Source: Propioniciclava sp. MC1595
GTDB taxonomy: Bacteria; Actinomycetota; Actinomycetes; Propionibacteriales; Propionibacteriaceae
DNA length: 64,000 nucleotides
Assembly (NCBI RefSeq): GCF_017569205.1
Contig: NZ_CP071870.1
Span: 434,001 to 498,000, forward strand
Reading direction: 5' to 3'
The notes beneath the pieces are model-generated. The model was not told where the DNA came from and searched no databases. It saw only the letters and a program-made list of their open reading frames with translations. Below are positions 25,114 through 32,701 of this stretch, piece after piece (positions within the stretch are counted from its first letter, which is position 1; each line of letters begins with the position of its first letter). Made by a program: the position numbers and the translations under genes.

Positions 25114-25677
25114 TCAGAGGCCCGCGAGGCTGGTCACCAGCAGCACCAGGCCGGACGCCCCGGCGAGCAGCAGGATCGCGTGGCGGGTGCGCCCCGAGTC
25201 GACGTACCGGGCCAGCGGGCGGGCCAGGAGCGCGCCCAGCAGCATCGCCGGGAGGAGGGCGGCGGCGTGCGCGAGCTGGGTGGCCGTCACGCGTCCGGCG
25301 AGGGCGAGGCTGGCCAGCGAGAGCGCGGCCCCGATGCAGAAGAAGGACGCCAGCGTGGCCCGCACGCGCGGGCCGGGGAGCCCGGACAGGACCATCGCCA
25401 GCGGCGGCCCGCCCACCCCCGAGACCGTGGCCGACGTGCCGGACAGGAAGCCGGCGACCACCACGTTCGTGGTCGTGTTCTCGAGGCGGATCGAGCGCCA
25501 CTGCAGGAGGGCGGCGACCGTGACGATGGCGCCCACGAGGATGCCGAGGACGCGCTGGGTGGCGATGACCAGCAGCCAGGTGCCGACGGCGATCCCGGGG
25601 AGGCGGCCCAGGATCGCGATGACGAGGTCGCGGACGTCGACGTGGCGCCACTCGCGCACCAGCGTGGTGACCGCCAT
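25114..25677 (-). CDS. TauE/SafE-family permease, N-terminally truncated
   Basis: 187 residues of a TauE/SafE (sulfite/organosulfonate or other anion) exporter. The conserved GFLSGTSATVSGVGGPPLAM block with its GG-P signature is present, followed by four helices. Family members have about 250 residues and begin with two more helices and a first copy of the GG-x-G motif; here the protein starts at VREWRHVDVRDL in the mid-protein loop. Its ATG shares a base with the stop of the aminotransferase, an abrupt junction that looks like a deletion scar rather than a designed start. Probably not functional. Confidence 0.65.
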   Translation of the reverse strand: MAVTTLVREWRHVDVRDLVIAILGRLPGIAVGTWLLVIATQRVLGILVGAIVTVAALLQWRSIRLENTTTNVVVAGFLSGTSATVSGVGGPPLAMVLSGLPGPRVRATLASFFCIGAALSLASLALAGRVTATQLAHAAALLPAMLLGALLARPLARYVDSGRTRHAILLLAGASGLVLLVTSLAGL

Positions 25678-26861
25678 CAGGCCTCGAGCTCGAGCGCCGC
25701 GGCGAGCCGGCGCAGGCCCTCGGCGATCGTGTCGGGGGAGTTGGTCACGTAGCTCAGCCGCATCGTCGAGCGGTCGGGGTCGGCGGCGTAGAAGCTCCAG
25801 CCGGGCACGAACGCCACGCCCTCCTCGACCGCGCGCGGCAGTAGCGCGGCGGTGTCGGTGTCGTCGCCGAGGCGCACCCAGCAGAACATGCCGCCGTCGG
25901 GCCGGGTCACGGACGCCGTGGGCGGCAGCATGCGCAGCAACCCGGCGTGCATCGCGTCGCGACGCTCCCGGTAGGGGACGACCACCTTCGCGATGTGGGC
26001 GTCGAGGTCGTAGTGGGTCAGGTAGTGCGCGACGGCGAGCTGGTTCAGGGCGGGGCTCTGCAGCGTGACCGCCGACTTGGCGATGCCGAGGATCTGCTTG
26101 AGGCGTCCCTCGATGCGCATCCACCCGATCCGGACGCCCGGGGCCATCACCTTCGACATCGAGTTCAGCAGGATCGTCTGCGAGGCCATGCCGGGCAGCG
26201 CCGCGATCGGGGGCAGCGGCTCGCCCGAGAAGCGGAGCTGGCCGTAGGGGTCGTCCTCGACGAGGGCGACCCTCGTGCGGAGGAGGATGTCGGCGATGGA
26301 CTCGCGCCGCCGGCGTCCCATGGTCTTGCCCGAGGGGTTGGCGAAGTTGGGGATCAGGTAGACGAACTTGGGGTCGTGTTCGGCGATCGCGGCCTCGAGC
26401 GCGTCGGGGAGCATGCCCTCGGCGTCGGCCTCGACGCCGATCATGCGGGCGCCGTTGAGCATGAACGCCTGGACGGCGGCGAGGTAGGTGGGCTCCTCGA
26501 CCAGGACGACGTCGCCGGGGGAGAGCAGCGCCTGGGCGGCGAGGTAGATGCCCTCCTGGGAGCCGGAGGTGACCTGGATCTCGTCGGCCGTCGTCGGCAG
26601 GTGCCGGGACACGATCTCGGCGGCAGCCTCGCGCAGCTCGGGCTCACCCGGGGTGGATCCGTACTGCAGGGCGCGGCGCGCGTTGTGCGCCAGCACGTGC
26701 TCGAAGCTGGCCCGCACGTCGTCGTAGGCGAACAGGGCGCCGTCGGGGATCCCGCCGGCGAAGCTGATGATGTCCCCCCGGCTGAGCACGCTGAACAGGT
26801 CACCCACCGGGTCGGCGGGCTCTGCGCCGAACCGCGAGCTGATCGGGAACTGGAAGGTCAC
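25677..26861 (-). CDS. Fold-type I PLP aminotransferase (LysN/MocR-like group)
   Basis: 394 residues. Substrate-loop FAGGIPDGALF, QYGSTPGEPELREAAA, TSGSQEGIYLAAQAL, the asparagine in LIPNFANPSGKTM, the PLP ring aspartate/tyrosine in LVEDDPYGQLRFSG, the Schiff-base lysine in NSMSKVMAPGVRIGWM, and the carboxylate-binding arginine in MRLSYV are all in place. The pattern is that of 2-aminoadipate/aromatic aminotransferases related to MocR C-terminal domains. Exact substrate not determinable. The upstream repeat R3 begins 28 bp before its start. Confidence 0.9.
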   Translation of the reverse strand: MTFQFPISSRFGAEPADPVGDLFSVLSRGDIISFAGGIPDGALFAYDDVRASFEHVLAHNARRALQYGSTPGEPELREAAAEIVSRHLPTTADEIQVTSGSQEGIYLAAQALLSPGDVVLVEEPTYLAAVQAFMLNGARMIGVEADAEGMLPDALEAAIAEHDPKFVYLIPNFANPSGKTMGRRRRESIADILLRTRVALVEDDPYGQLRFSGEPLPPIAALPGMASQTILLNSMSKVMAPGVRIGWMRIEGRLKQILGIAKSAVTLQSPALNQLAVAHYLTHYDLDAHIAKVVVPYRERRDAMHAGLLRMLPPTASVTRPDGGMFCWVRLGDDTDTAALLPRAVEEGVAFVPGWSFYAADPDRSTMRLSYVTNSPDTIAEGLRRLAAALELEA

Positions 26862-26888
26862 CCCTTCATCCTCCCACCGCGCTGGACC

Positions 26889-26976
26889 GCCGAGAGCCCG
26901 TGTTCAGGCCGCCGACAGCCTGCCCTCCGAGCGCCCTGGCGAAGCGGGAGGCACGACCAGAGCCTGTGCTCAGGCG
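26889..26976 (+). repeat. Intergenic repeat copy R3
   Basis: Reads CCGAGAGCCCGTGTTCAGG, then GCCGACAGCCTGCC, then GCGAAGCGGGAGGCACGACC and AGAGCCTGTGCTCAGG. It therefore holds both the tandem short unit and the GCGGGAGGCACGACCA block, linking the two classes into one family. Located between two minus-strand genes and running 7 bp into the end of the isomerase gene. Confidence 0.8.
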
Positions 26977-27764
26977 GCCAGGACGCTGCGCAGGGTGGCC
27001 AGGGCGTCCACCCAGCGTCGGGTGGTGACGGGCCCACCTCGACCGCTGAGGCCGAGGTGCGGCTCGAGTGAGCAGAACCCGTCCCAGTCGGAGGCGCGGA
27101 GCCAGTCCGCGAGTTCGGCCCACTGGCCGTCGCCCTCGCCGACCGGGGTGACGCGGCCGGTGGCGGCGCGGGCGTCCTTGGCGTGGAGGTAGGAGACGTC
27201 GTCGACCAGCTGCGGCCACGCGTGGTCGAACGGCCGGACGCCGCACTGCACGAAGTTGGCGGGGTCAAAGATGAGGCGCAGCGTGTTGCCGCTGGCCGCG
27301 ACGAGTTCCAGGCAGCGTTCGGGGGTGTCGCCGAAGATGCCCTTCTCGTTCTCGTGGAGGAGGGTGACGTCCTCGTCCTGGGCGACCGCGGCGAACAGCG
27401 ACATCTGGTCGAGGACCCGGGCCCGGTCGGTGTCGGGCGTGGTGGTGAACCACGAGAACGTGCGCACGAACGGCGTGCCGAACCGGTGGGCGAACGCCGC
27501 GGCCCGCCGCAGCCCGTCGAGGTGGGGGCCGAGCGGCGCGTTGACCGGCTGCTTGCCCAGACCGGTGGCGATGCACGAGACCCGGACGCCGTGGTCGGCC
27601 AGCGCGTCCTGCCCTGCCGCGAGCGTGCGGGTGGACGCCTCGAGGATGGGGCGGGTGCCGATGCGGCGGAGCTCGATGTGGGTCAGTCCGGCCTGCGACG
27701 CCATGCGCACCTGGCCGGGGAAGCTGGTCAGCGCCTCGTCGGTGAATCCGGTGAGGGTGATCAT
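26970..27764 (-). CDS. Sugar phosphate isomerase/epimerase (TIM barrel)
   Basis: 264 residues of the AP-endonuclease-2-like xylose-isomerase barrel. Metal-site acids are visible in THIELRRIG, LLHENEKGIFG (Glu), RLIFDPANFVQCG (Asp), SYLHAKDAR (His) and FCSLEPHLGL (Glu). Such enzymes isomerise or epimerise keto sugars or inositol derivatives; the substrate is unknown here. ATG 27764 chosen from the conserved ITLTGFTDEA. The 3' end lies inside repeat R3. Confidence 0.85.
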   Translation of the reverse strand: MITLTGFTDEALTSFPGQVRMASQAGLTHIELRRIGTRPILEASTRTLAAGQDALADHGVRVSCIATGLGKQPVNAPLGPHLDGLRRAAAFAHRFGTPFVRTFSWFTTTPDTDRARVLDQMSLFAAVAQDEDVTLLHENEKGIFGDTPERCLELVAASGNTLRLIFDPANFVQCGVRPFDHAWPQLVDDVSYLHAKDARAATGRVTPVGEGDGQWAELADWLRASDWDGFCSLEPHLGLSGRGGPVTTRRWVDALATLRSVLAA

Positions 27765-27779
27765 GCGCTCGAGCCTATG

Positions 27780-27822
27780 CGCAGGCTGTCGGCGCTGGGA
27801 ACGCAAGCTGTCGGCGCTGGGT
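27780..27822 (-). repeat. Intergenic repeat copy R4
   Basis: Two tandem units, GCAGGCTGTCGGCGCTGGGA (27781 on) and GCAAGCTGTCGGCGCTGGGT (27803 on), with a 22-bp period. Reverse-complement form of the unit in R2 and R3. It fills the whole gap between two minus-strand genes. Confidence 0.75.
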
Positions 27823-28037
27823 CAGAGGCTCTCGAGCTCGGCGCGGACGGCGTCCAGCTCGTCCTGGCCGATGTAGCCCGCGGCCATGCCGAAGGCCTTC
27901 TCGGCCGGCATGCCCTTCATCAGGGCGACCATCGGCTGGCGGGTCAGGCCGGGGTAGCGCCGCTCGATGACGGCGACGGCCTCGGGGTCGTCGAGCAGTT
28001 GGCCCACCTTGGTGATGGCGAAGTCGTAGCGACCCAT
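27822..28037 (-). CDS. Small conserved-looking hypothetical protein
   Basis: 71 residues from ATG 28037 behind AGGAG at 8-bp spacing: GRYDFAITKVGQLLDDPEAV, IERRYPGLTRQPMVALMKGM, then YIGQDELDAVRAELESL. The first half resembles a short helical domain seen at the C-termini of some glycosyl hydrolases and as stand-alone actinobacterial proteins; function unknown. Divergent from the marR-family gene, with a palindrome between them. Confidence 0.7.
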   Translation of the reverse strand: MGRYDFAITKVGQLLDDPEAVAVIERRYPGLTRQPMVALMKGMPAEKAFGMAAGYIGQDELDAVRAELESL

Positions 28038-28079
28038 GAAGAAGGCTCCTGACACTGGTTGGGGCGTCTCGGAACTTTA

Positions 28080-28107
28080 CATCGTTGGCGATGAATCGGC
28101 AACGATG
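28080..28107. promoter_or_regulatory. 28-bp palindrome, probable MarR operator
   Basis: CATCGTTGGCGAT-GA-ATCGGCAACGATG: 13-bp arms with one mismatch. It lies in the 84-bp space between the divergent 71-residue protein gene and the marR-family gene, 14 bp from the latter's ATG, where a bound dimer would repress both. Confidence 0.75.
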
Positions 28108-28121
28108 GATACGATGCACCC

Positions 28122-28556
28122 ATGAGAGCCGCCACCCTGCACCAACTCGGACGCCGCCTGTCCGGCCTCGCGGGCGACCTGACGCACGCGCACTCCGACA
28201 AGGCGACGACACCGGGGGAACTGGCGATCCTCGACGACCTGCTGTTGCACGGTCGCAGCGCCGTGCGCGACATCACCGGGCGGACCGGGTTCGCGCAGTC
28301 GCACGTGTCGGCGTCCCTCGCGAAGCTCGTCGAGCGCGGCCAGGTGACGTGGGAGAAGAACCCCAAGGACGCCCGCTCGCGCTGGGCCGACCTGACCAAG
28401 GGTGAGCGGGCCGTGCTCGAGGCGGCCGCGGCCACGCGTGTCGAGGATGCGCTGTCGGAGCAGCTCGGCCGCGCCGACGCCGAGAAGCTGGTCAAGCTCC
28501 TCTCGCGGGCGGCCAAGCTGCTCGACGTGAAGAAGCCGTCAGCCCCGCGGCGCTGA
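28122..28556 (+). CDS. MarR-family transcriptional regulator
   Basis: 144 residues with a winged helix: LAILDDLLLHGRSAVRDITG, recognition helix FAQSHVSASLAKLVERGQ, and wing WEKNPKDARSRWADLT, flanked by dimerisation helices. Probably controls itself and the divergent 71-residue gene through the palindrome at 28080. Its 3' end overlaps the converging membrane-protein gene by 18 bp. Confidence 0.85.
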   Translation: MRAATLHQLGRRLSGLAGDLTHAHSDKATTPGELAILDDLLLHGRSAVRDITGRTGFAQSHVSASLAKLVERGQVTWEKNPKDARSRWADLTKGERAVLEAAAATRVEDALSEQLGRADAEKLVKLLSRAAKLLDVKKPSAPRR

Positions 28557-29567
28557 GTCGCCGGGCGCGGGCGGTGCGGGGGGCGCGTCCCACGGGTTGA
28601 CGCCGTAGGAGCCGCCGTACTGGCTCGGCGCGGTGACGCCGGCCTGCTCGCGGCTGCGGCTGAGGTACATCAGGCCGGTGAACAGGTACTGGTAGGGCAC
28701 GTACAGCAGCAGCACGGCGTACAGGACGAGCAGCGCGAAGCCCATGCCGGTCAGCGCGGCCGCGGAGTTCTGCCCCTGCGACTGGGCCAGGGCGAAGGCC
28801 GCCCCCATCATCACGAAGTAGGGCACCAGGAACAGCGCCATGCCGATGAGGCCGAGCACGAGCTGGTAGCCGAACGTCTTCCAGAACGCACCCTTGGTGA
28901 GCTGGAACGACCGCTTGATCGAGGGGATCGCGTCGAGCCCCTCCTCGGCCATGGCCGGGATCGTGTAGACGACCTTGATCATGAACCAGATCGCGCCCAC
29001 GTACACCGCGGTCAGGAACACGAACCCGAGCAGGATGCTCGCGCCGTTGGCGCTGCCGCTGTCGGAGTCGGCGGCCATGCCGATCGGCACCAGCACCGCG
29101 ATGAGCGCCACGACCAGGACGATGCTCGCGGCGAAGGCGATCAGCATCAGGATGAAGACGCGGCCGAGCATGCCGCGCGTGCGCTCGGCGAGGTTGGCGC
29201 TGGTCGGGTTGGCCCGCCCGGTGGCCAGGTCGATGCCCCCGATCACCGTGCGACCCTGGTAGACGTACACCAGCAGCGAGATGGCCAGCATGGCGATGTA
29301 GAAGAGGATGCCCAGGCCGATGACGGCCGGGGTGGCCTGCTGCCCGCCGCGCGGGTCGGCCAGCACCATCGCCGCGATGACGAGGCCGAAGACCAGGGTG
29401 GCGCCGAACATGATCAGGAACGGCATCAGCAGGAGCTTCAGGAAGAGCCCGAACCGGGCCTTGTAGACGCGCCACGCGCCGCCGACGATGTCGCCGAGGG
29501 TGAGTGGGCCGTGGGGGAGCAGGGCGTGGCCGCCAGCGGCCGGGACTGAGGGGGTGGTCCAAGTCAT
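28539..29567 (-). CDS. Multi-helix membrane protein of the DUF975/GDPD-anchor type
   Basis: 342 residues. A short N-terminus ending LTLGDIVGGAWRVYKARFGL, the phrase typical of glycerophosphodiester phosphodiesterase membrane domains and related DUFs, is followed by about six hydrophobic segments, one interrupted by the loop IPSIKRSFQLTKGAFWKTFG. The C-terminal tail is short, Gly/Pro/Tyr-rich and cytoplasmic. No catalytic residues; possibly a membrane-organising protein. Function not assigned. Confidence 0.75.
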   Translation of the reverse strand: MTWTTPSVPAAGGHALLPHGPLTLGDIVGGAWRVYKARFGLFLKLLLMPFLIMFGATLVFGLVIAAMVLADPRGGQQATPAVIGLGILFYIAMLAISLLVYVYQGRTVIGGIDLATGRANPTSANLAERTRGMLGRVFILMLIAFAASIVLVVALIAVLVPIGMAADSDSGSANGASILLGFVFLTAVYVGAIWFMIKVVYTIPAMAEEGLDAIPSIKRSFQLTKGAFWKTFGYQLVLGLIGMALFLVPYFVMMGAAFALAQSQGQNSAAALTGMGFALLVLYAVLLLYVPYQYLFTGLMYLSRSREQAGVTAPSQYGGSYGVNPWDAPPAPPAPGDSAPRG

Positions 29568-29581
29568 GGCACGACCCTAAC

Positions 29582-29610
29582 GCTCCCCACCGACGGTTCG
29601 GGTGGGGAGC
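29582..29610. terminator. 10-bp hairpin after the beta-CASP RNase gene
   Basis: GCTCCCCACC (29582-29591) and GGTGGGGAGC (29601-29610) with a 9-nt loop, between the stop of the RNase-like gene and the start of the next minus-strand gene. A second near-palindrome, GTGCCGGGCGCCCGGGCAC, lies at about 29629. Confidence 0.6.
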
Positions 29611-29671
29611 ACTCCCCTCGGGACGCGGGTGCCGGGCGCCCGGGCACGGCCCAGACGCCCAACCCGACCGG

Positions 29672-31537
29672 TCAGTCCTCCTGGCCCACCGGCTCGGGCC
29701 GGTCCACGCGCGTCGTGCCGTCGGGATCGGCCCCGTCGGCCGGCTCGCCGGTCTCGGCGGTCACGGCGACGGCTTGGGATGCGGGCGCTGCCGGCGCCAC
29801 GGCCGGGACCCGCCCCGACCACACCAGGGCCTGGCCGGCGATGACCTTCTCGCCCGAGAACGCCAGCGTCGGCGACCCGGCCAGCGTGTAGCCCTCGCCG
29901 AGCGCGGCGCTCACCTCCTGGTCGAACGCGGCCGCGGGCTCGCCCGTGACCAGCCGGTAGGCGAGCTTGCCCGCGGGCAGGTCGCCGACGGCGGCCGTCG
30001 GGGCAGCAGAGACCGGACGCCGCGTGGCCGGCCCGGCGGGCGTCCGCTTGGGCCGTGGCGCGGGGGCCGCCTTCTTCTGGCCGGTGCCGACGTGCGGCTC
30101 CACCCCGTCGGTGTCGAGCAGCACGACCTCGCCGTGGCGCGGCACGACCGCGTTGAGGCCGAGGTCGGACTGGATGCGCGCGGCGAACGCCTTCGAGGCG
30201 TCCTCCTCGCCGTGGACGCAGAAGACCTCCTGCGGCTGAGGGTCGAGCTCGCGGAGCCAGTCGAGCAGGTCGGAACAGTCGGCGTGCACCGAGAACTCTC
30301 GGTCGTGGTAGACCTCGGCCTTCACCGGGATGTACTTGCCGCGGATCTTGATCTGCGTCGCGCCCTCCGACAGCTGGCGCCCGCGCGTGCCGACGCCCTG
30401 GTAGCCGGTCAGGATCACGGCGTTCTTCGGGTCGGGCAGCATCTTCTCGAGGTGGTGCAGCACGCGGCCGCCGGTCGCCATGCCCGAGCTCGAGATGATG
30501 ACGGCCGGGCCGTGGCCGCCATCCGCGGTGAGCTTCTTGGAGTCGTCGGCGGTCTCGACCGCGGTCAGGTCGGGGATCTTCACGAAGTCCTCGGGGTGGA
30601 GGTCGTCGCGCAGCTCGTCGGTCAGCGTCTGGTAGACCCGCAGGGCCCGGACGCCCATCGGCGAGTTCACGAACACCGGCACGTCGGGGATGCGGCCCTC
30701 GCGCTCCATGTCGGAGATCGTCTTGAGGATGATCTCGGTGCGGTCGATCGCGAACGCCGGGATCACCACCGAGCCGCCGCGCGCCATCGTGCGGCGGATC
30801 ACGTCGGCGAAGCCCTCGTGGGGCAGGTTCCCGGGCTCGGGGTGCTCGCGGTCGCCGTAGGTCGACTCGATGAGCACGAACGGCGCCCCGCCGGGCACCT
30901 CGCGGGGCTTGAGCACCGGGTGGTCCTTGCGGCCCAGGTCGCCGGAGAAGAGGACCGACGCCGACGGCGTCCAGAGGTTGACCGAGGCGGAGCCGAGGAT
31001 GTGGCCCGCGCGCGTGAGGTGGATGGTGACCAGCTCCTCGGGCTTGGCGGTGAAGCCCGGGCGCTCGTTGCCGGTGAGCTCGAAGTCGGTGTCGTACTCG
31101 AGGGTGACGAACTGGCCGAGCATGGCCTCCACGTCCTCGGTCGTGTAGAGCGGCAGCGCCGGGTCGTGCTTGGAGTAGCCCTGCTCGTTGGCGTCCTCCG
31201 CCTCCTGCTCCTGCAGGTGGGCCGAGTCGCGCAGCACGATCTCGGCGAGCTGGCGGGTGCCCTCGGTGCACCAGATGGGCCCGTCGAACCCGCCCTTGGT
31301 CAGGGCGGGGAGGTAGCCCACGTGATCCATGTGCGCGTGGGTGAGCACGATGTCGGAGATCGACGCCGGGTCGACCGGGAACGGCTCCCAGTTCATCTCG
31401 CGCCACTTCTTCTCGCCCTGGAACATGCCCGAGTCGACCAGCACCCGCCGGTCGCCCACCTGGAGGAGGTACTTCGAGCCGGTGACCGTGCTCGCCGCAC
31501 CGAGGAACGTCAAGGTCGTGCGGGGTGCTTTCGCCAT
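29672..31537 (-). CDS. Beta-CASP metallo-beta-lactamase RNase with DUF1737 tail
   Basis: 621 residues. Residues 1-460 form the MBL/beta-CASP fold of CPSF-73/YSH1-like RNA nucleases: LTHAHMDHVGYLP (HxHxDH), TRAGHILGSASVN, VLFSGDLGRKD, the beta-CASP motif A STYGDREHPEP, PAFAIDRTEIIL, ISSSGMATGGRVLHHL, and the final VHADCSDLL and FCVHGE histidines. A low-complexity Pro/Ala/Lys linker follows (about 490-520), then a small DUF1737-like module (LAYRLVTGEPAAAFDQEV, LGEGYTLAGSPTLAFSG). The nuclease probably acts in RNA processing; the role of the tail domain is unknown. Confidence 0.9.
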   Translation of the reverse strand: MAKAPRTTLTFLGAASTVTGSKYLLQVGDRRVLVDSGMFQGEKKWREMNWEPFPVDPASISDIVLTHAHMDHVGYLPALTKGGFDGPIWCTEGTRQLAEIVLRDSAHLQEQEAEDANEQGYSKHDPALPLYTTEDVEAMLGQFVTLEYDTDFELTGNERPGFTAKPEELVTIHLTRAGHILGSASVNLWTPSASVLFSGDLGRKDHPVLKPREVPGGAPFVLIESTYGDREHPEPGNLPHEGFADVIRRTMARGGSVVIPAFAIDRTEIILKTISDMEREGRIPDVPVFVNSPMGVRALRVYQTLTDELRDDLHPEDFVKIPDLTAVETADDSKKLTADGGHGPAVIISSSGMATGGRVLHHLEKMLPDPKNAVILTGYQGVGTRGRQLSEGATQIKIRGKYIPVKAEVYHDREFSVHADCSDLLDWLRELDPQPQEVFCVHGEEDASKAFAARIQSDLGLNAVVPRHGEVVLLDTDGVEPHVGTGQKKAAPAPRPKRTPAGPATRRPVSAAPTAAVGDLPAGKLAYRLVTGEPAAAFDQEVSAALGEGYTLAGSPTLAFSGEKVIAGQALVWSGRVPAVAPAAPASQAVAVTAETGEPADGADPDGTTRVDRPEPVGQED

Positions 31538-31583
31538 GACCTCACTCTGGCACGCCCCGACGACACTTATCGAGGGATCACGT

Positions 31584-31623
31584 CGAGGGCTCTACTTTGA
31601 TGACGGTCTAAGTAGAGCCCTCG
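31584..31623. terminator. 14-bp hairpin
   Basis: CGAGGGCTCTACTT (31584-31597) pairs perfectly with AAGTAGAGCCCTCG (31610-31623). It lies 6 bp past the stop of the MmcQ-like remnant on the minus strand, the right place for a terminator of that two-gene transcript. Confidence 0.75.
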
Positions 31624-31629
31624 GCGCGG

Positions 31630-31822
31630 TCAGCCCGCACGGGAATCCAGCTCCTTCACCAGCTTGGGCGGGGCGGTCATGCGGAACGACTCGTCGAGCA
31701 GGTCGAGCACCTCGTCCCAGCTGGGTTCCCAGGTGTCGAGGGCGATCGCCAGCCAGCCGAACGGGCCGACGTAGGCGGGCCAGGATCGGGTCGTCGTCGG
31801 CGAACATCTGCGGATGGCTCAT
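31630..31822 (-). pseudogene. MmcQ/YjbR-family protein, internally deleted
   Basis: The start MSHPQMFADDDPILAR matches the N-terminus of actinobacterial MmcQ/YjbR DNA-binding-like proteins. The natural C-terminus AYVGPFGWLAIALDTWEPSW, then LLDESFRMTAPPKLVKEL and stop at 31630, follows in a different frame. About 60 central residues are missing and the junction near 31778 shifts the frame. ATG overlaps the stop of the DUF1801 gene (ATGA), so they were an operon. Confidence 0.75.
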
Positions 31823-32169
31823 GCCTTCGCCTCCTGCTGTGCGACCCGGAACGTGACCAGGCGCTCGACGAGGTCGACCGGGATCGGCCGGTCCACGGGC
31901 AGCTGGATCGTCCCCTTGCTGAACCTGAACCCGCGCTCGGCGAGCTCCTCGCTCACGAACGCGACGCCGTCCGCGCCCGGGTGGAGCCCGACGTGGTGCT
32001 TGGCCGCCGCCACGTGGATGAGGTTGCCGTTCAGCTTCCACGTCGGCATCCCCCACGACAGCGCCTCGGTCGCGTCGGGGGCCAGCCGCGTGATGATCGC
32101 GCGGAGGGCGTCCATGTGCTCGCGGTGGGGGCCGGAGTACTCCGCGAGGTAGTCGTCGATGACGGTCAT
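31819..32169 (-). CDS. DUF1801 domain protein
   Basis: 116 residues: MTVIDDYLAEYSGPHREHMD, then LRAIITRLAPDATEALSWGM and PTWKLNGNLIHVAAAKHHVG, FSKGTIQLPVDRPIP. This is the DUF1801/YdhG-like fold (SufE-unrelated, iron-chaperone frataxin-like fold). In many genomes it sits beside MmcQ/YjbR genes, as here. Function unproven. Complete. Confidence 0.85.
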   Translation of the reverse strand: MTVIDDYLAEYSGPHREHMDALRAIITRLAPDATEALSWGMPTWKLNGNLIHVAAAKHHVGLHPGADGVAFVSEELAERGFRFSKGTIQLPVDRPIPVDLVERLVTFRVAQQEAKA

Positions 32170-32187
32170 GGGTTGTAGGTTGCCCGC

Positions 32188-32658
32188 ATGAGTGCCACCG
32201 ACGCCACCACGCCGCCCATCGAGGCCGTCACCGCCCTCGGCCTCGACCACGAGGTCACCCGTCATGGGCGCGTGAACTCGCTCGAGGAGGCCGCCGCCGC
32301 CCGCGGGATCGAGCCGCGCGACCTGGTCAAGACGATCGTGGTCCGGCGCGCCGAGGACGACTACGTGTTCGTGCTCGTGCCGGGCGACCGCGAGTTCAGC
32401 TGGCCCAAGCTGCGCGCCCTGCTGGGGGTGAGCCGGCTGTCGATGCCCGACGCCGCCACCGCCCGCGAGGTCACCGGCTACGAGCGCGGCACCATCACCC
32501 CGTTCGGGTCGACCCACGCATGGCCGGTGATCGCCGACGCCGCCGTCGTCGGCCGCCGGATCTCGATGGGCGGTGGGGCCCACGGGGTCGGCATCACCGT
32601 CGACGCCGACGCGGCGCTGGCCGCGCTCGGTGCCCAGGTCGCCGACGTCACGGAGTGA
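32188..32658 (+). CDS. YbaK/EbsC-type aminoacyl-tRNA deacylase
   Basis: 156 residues of the INS/YbaK editing-domain fold: SLEEAAAARGIEPRDLVKTI, the conserved lysine in that block, FVLVPGDREFSW, and GYERGTITPFGSTHAWPVIA (the GxxxGxxxPxG substrate pocket). Such free-standing domains hydrolyse mischarged Cys-tRNA(Pro) or Ala-tRNA(Pro) and related species. Divergent from the DUF1801 gene by 18 bp. Confidence 0.88.
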   Translation: MSATDATTPPIEAVTALGLDHEVTRHGRVNSLEEAAAARGIEPRDLVKTIVVRRAEDDYVFVLVPGDREFSWPKLRALLGVSRLSMPDAATAREVTGYERGTITPFGSTHAWPVIADAAVVGRRISMGGGAHGVGITVDADAALAALGAQVADVTE

Positions 32659-32701
32659 CCGCGCGATCGACGTCAGCCTGCTCGGCGTCGTGCGCGGGTG
32701 C

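Noticed and set aside
26441-26803. 120-codon frame inside the aminotransferase gene
   Set aside because: A shifted-frame shadow of the aminotransferase on the same strand.
27780-27822. Tandem 22-bp repeats considered as a CRISPR array
   Set aside because: Only two units with no spacers of regular length, and no cas genes in the window.
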